Shown here: one piece after another, positions 28,939 through 29,718 of the stretch
Layout of the letters: each line of letters starts with the position of its first letter
Position numbering within the stretch: position 1 is the stretch's first letter
Notes under the pieces: model-generated
The model's database searches: none
What the model saw: the letters and a program-made list of their open reading frames with translations, nothing else
What the model was told of the DNA's origin: nothing
Program-made: the position numbers and the translations under genes
Source of the DNA: a virus
Reading direction: 5' to 3' (one strand)
Length of the DNA stretch: 29,718 nt
IMG/VR virus record: IMGVR_UViG_3300013132_000183
Span: 1 to 29,718 of that record

Positions 28939-29627
28939 ACAGGCGCCATCACATTCTTCTTGTACCAATCGAGGATAGTCTTGTAGATCGCCTCTTCCTC
29001 ATGCGAGAAGTCGAGCAGGCGCTTCGAGGTCCAGTCGAAAAAGGGCATCATGAAGTAGTAGTTCGCTGAAGTGAAGTTCGACTTGATGATGCTGTAGGAC
29101 GTGAGGGCAGGATCCCAGCCCTTTAGGCGACCGAGGGATACATTCGTCTTGTAGCCGCGGACCTCGATCCACGCGCGTCCGAGCGCAGGAAGGGGCGCGA
29201 GGAACAGCAGAAAGAACAGGCACAGGAGCCAATGGAGGTTCCAGATCGCGAAGATCGAGAGGAGCGAGAGCACTGCGAGGATCTGGGGGAATAGGTACGC
29301 TAGTGTGAAGGGCACAGTGCCCAGACGCTTGCGATCGTGCTCGTGCACCGTCTCATGTGCTAGGATCTCGATCACGGAGTGACCGTCCTCGAGAAACTCA
29401 GTGCCCTCAGCGTTGAAATAATCTGCAGGGAACCAACACTGGCCGTTAATCACTGTGATAAAACGGGTGTCTATCTCCTTGTTGAAGAGACCCACCACCT
29501 TGCTCACGATCGAGTACAGCCCATCAGGCTCCGCCTTGTTGCGAATCGTGAAGTCTGGATTCACCTTCCACACGACTTCTTCCATAAACTTCTGGACGTT
29601 ACTGGGTAGCTTGATTTCCTGTGCCAT
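28935..29627 (-). CDS. Membrane zinc metallopeptidase-like protein
   Basis: 230 residues from the ATG at 29627 (AAGGTG just upstream; a GTG two codons earlier is possible). The HExxH motif is ILAHETVHEHD (His91, Glu92, His95, with Asp98 close by). Two strongly hydrophobic segments follow (LAYLFPQILAVLSLLSIFAI and WLLCLFFLLFLAPLPALG), then RAWIEVRGYKTN, whose Glu155 is a candidate third zinc ligand. This HExxH, membrane hairpin, then Glu order occurs in membrane-bound gluzincins. It could process host or virion proteins at the inner membrane. Confidence 0.78.
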   Translation of the reverse strand: MAQEIKLPSNVQKFMEEVVWKVNPDFTIRNKAEPDGLYSIVSKVVGLFNKEIDTRFITVINGQCWFPADYFNAEGTEFLEDGHSVIEILAHETVHEHDRKRLGTVPFTLAYLFPQILAVLSLLSIFAIWNLHWLLCLFFLLFLAPLPALGRAWIEVRGYKTNVSLGRLKGWDPALTSYSIIKSNFTSANYYFMMPFFDWTSKRLLDFSHEEEAIYKTILDWYKKNVMAPV

Positions 29628-29645
29628 GTTCACCTTTTCTTTCGC

Positions 29646-29718
29646 GTCCCCAGCAGGATTCGAACCTGCATAATCCTATTACGGTACCGCGATTTAGGAA
29701 ATCGGGCCGGTATGGGGA
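29646..29718 (-). tRNA. tRNA gene at the window edge, probably Arg (CCT), 5' end uncertain
   Basis: The minus strand has an intact T arm (GCAGG-TTCGAAT-CCTGC, complement of 29653-29669) and the acceptor 3' strand TGGGGAC (29646-29652). An anticodon-like arm CCGAT-TTCCTAA-ATCGC (29705-29689) gives anticodon CCT, which would read AGG (Arg). Between it and the T arm are 19 bases that can fold as TAAT-AGG-ATTA, like a long variable arm. TCCCCA at the very edge can pair with the acceptor, but then no D arm fits. Either the true 5' end lies outside the window or the tRNA is D-armless. No CCA is encoded. Confidence 0.7.

Noticed and set aside
1-29718. Search for CRISPR arrays, insertion sequences, transposases, integrases and attachment sites.
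   Set aside because: No repeated spacer-repeat pattern, transposase or recombinase motif, or long terminal inverted repeat was seen by eye.

Overview
This window is best read as part of a large tailed bacteriophage genome, about 54% G+C by eye. Nearly every base is coding and every convincing gene is on the minus strand. Genes are joined by ATGA, GTGA and TGATG stop/start overlaps. The gene content is phage-like: a lysis amidase, ThyX, dUTPase, thioredoxin, UV endonuclease, many small conserved phage proteins and a tRNA. A lipoprotein, secreted proteins, a PilY1-like protein and an amidase suggest a Gram-negative host. No capsid, tail, terminase or replicative polymerase gene is visible, so host and phage lineage stay open.

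Layout from left to right. 1-5.0 kb holds a metallophosphoesterase cut by the window edge, a HAD-fold protein with a special N-terminal peptide, and a 1092-residue secreted PilY1-like protein. 5.0-8.9 kb is a run of small phage proteins, a PolX-like nucleotidyltransferase broken by a frameshift, and a lipoprotein. 9.2-10.2 kb is a second nucleotidyltransferase carrying the same type of N-terminal peptide. 10.2-15.5 kb holds more small proteins, many of one 'GDLV' SH3-like type, plus a secreted hydrolase-like protein, a zinc ribbon and a HlyIII/PAQR membrane protein. 15.5-19.9 kb is a metabolic block: ThyX, thioredoxin, dUTPase, UvsE and a phenylalanine-4-hydroxylase homologue. 19.9-21.1 kb is a lysis-type pair (amidase plus membrane/coiled-coil protein). 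21.1-27.9 kb is a block of probable virion proteins. 27.9-29.7 kb holds a cytidylyltransferase, a nucleotide-modification-type protein, a membrane metallopeptidase and a tRNA at the edge.

The most striking feature is a shared N-terminal peptide, M-(K/R)-(L/I)-T-x-x-Q-L-x-R-(L/I)-I-x-E-E, on about ten otherwise unrelated proteins. Seven or eight lie in the 21-27 kb block. Two more lie in distant genes that encode a HAD-fold protein and a nucleotidyltransferase. One carrier in the block is a Dps/ferritin-like protein with its iron ligands intact. The peptide ends in (L/I)-x-E, which matches the known cleavage preference of T4-type prohead proteases. I infer a capsid-targeting tag that loads enzymes and a Dps-like protein into the phage head.

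Three small genes (about 7.23, 8.2 and 22.2 kb) each appear to need a one-base frame correction. Either the assembly has residual indels or these genes are decaying or recoded. Several genes shorter than 60 codons were found by reading the sequence directly: 10693-10866, 13437-13613, 26868-27035, and the frameshifted 8143-8314 and 22105-22270.
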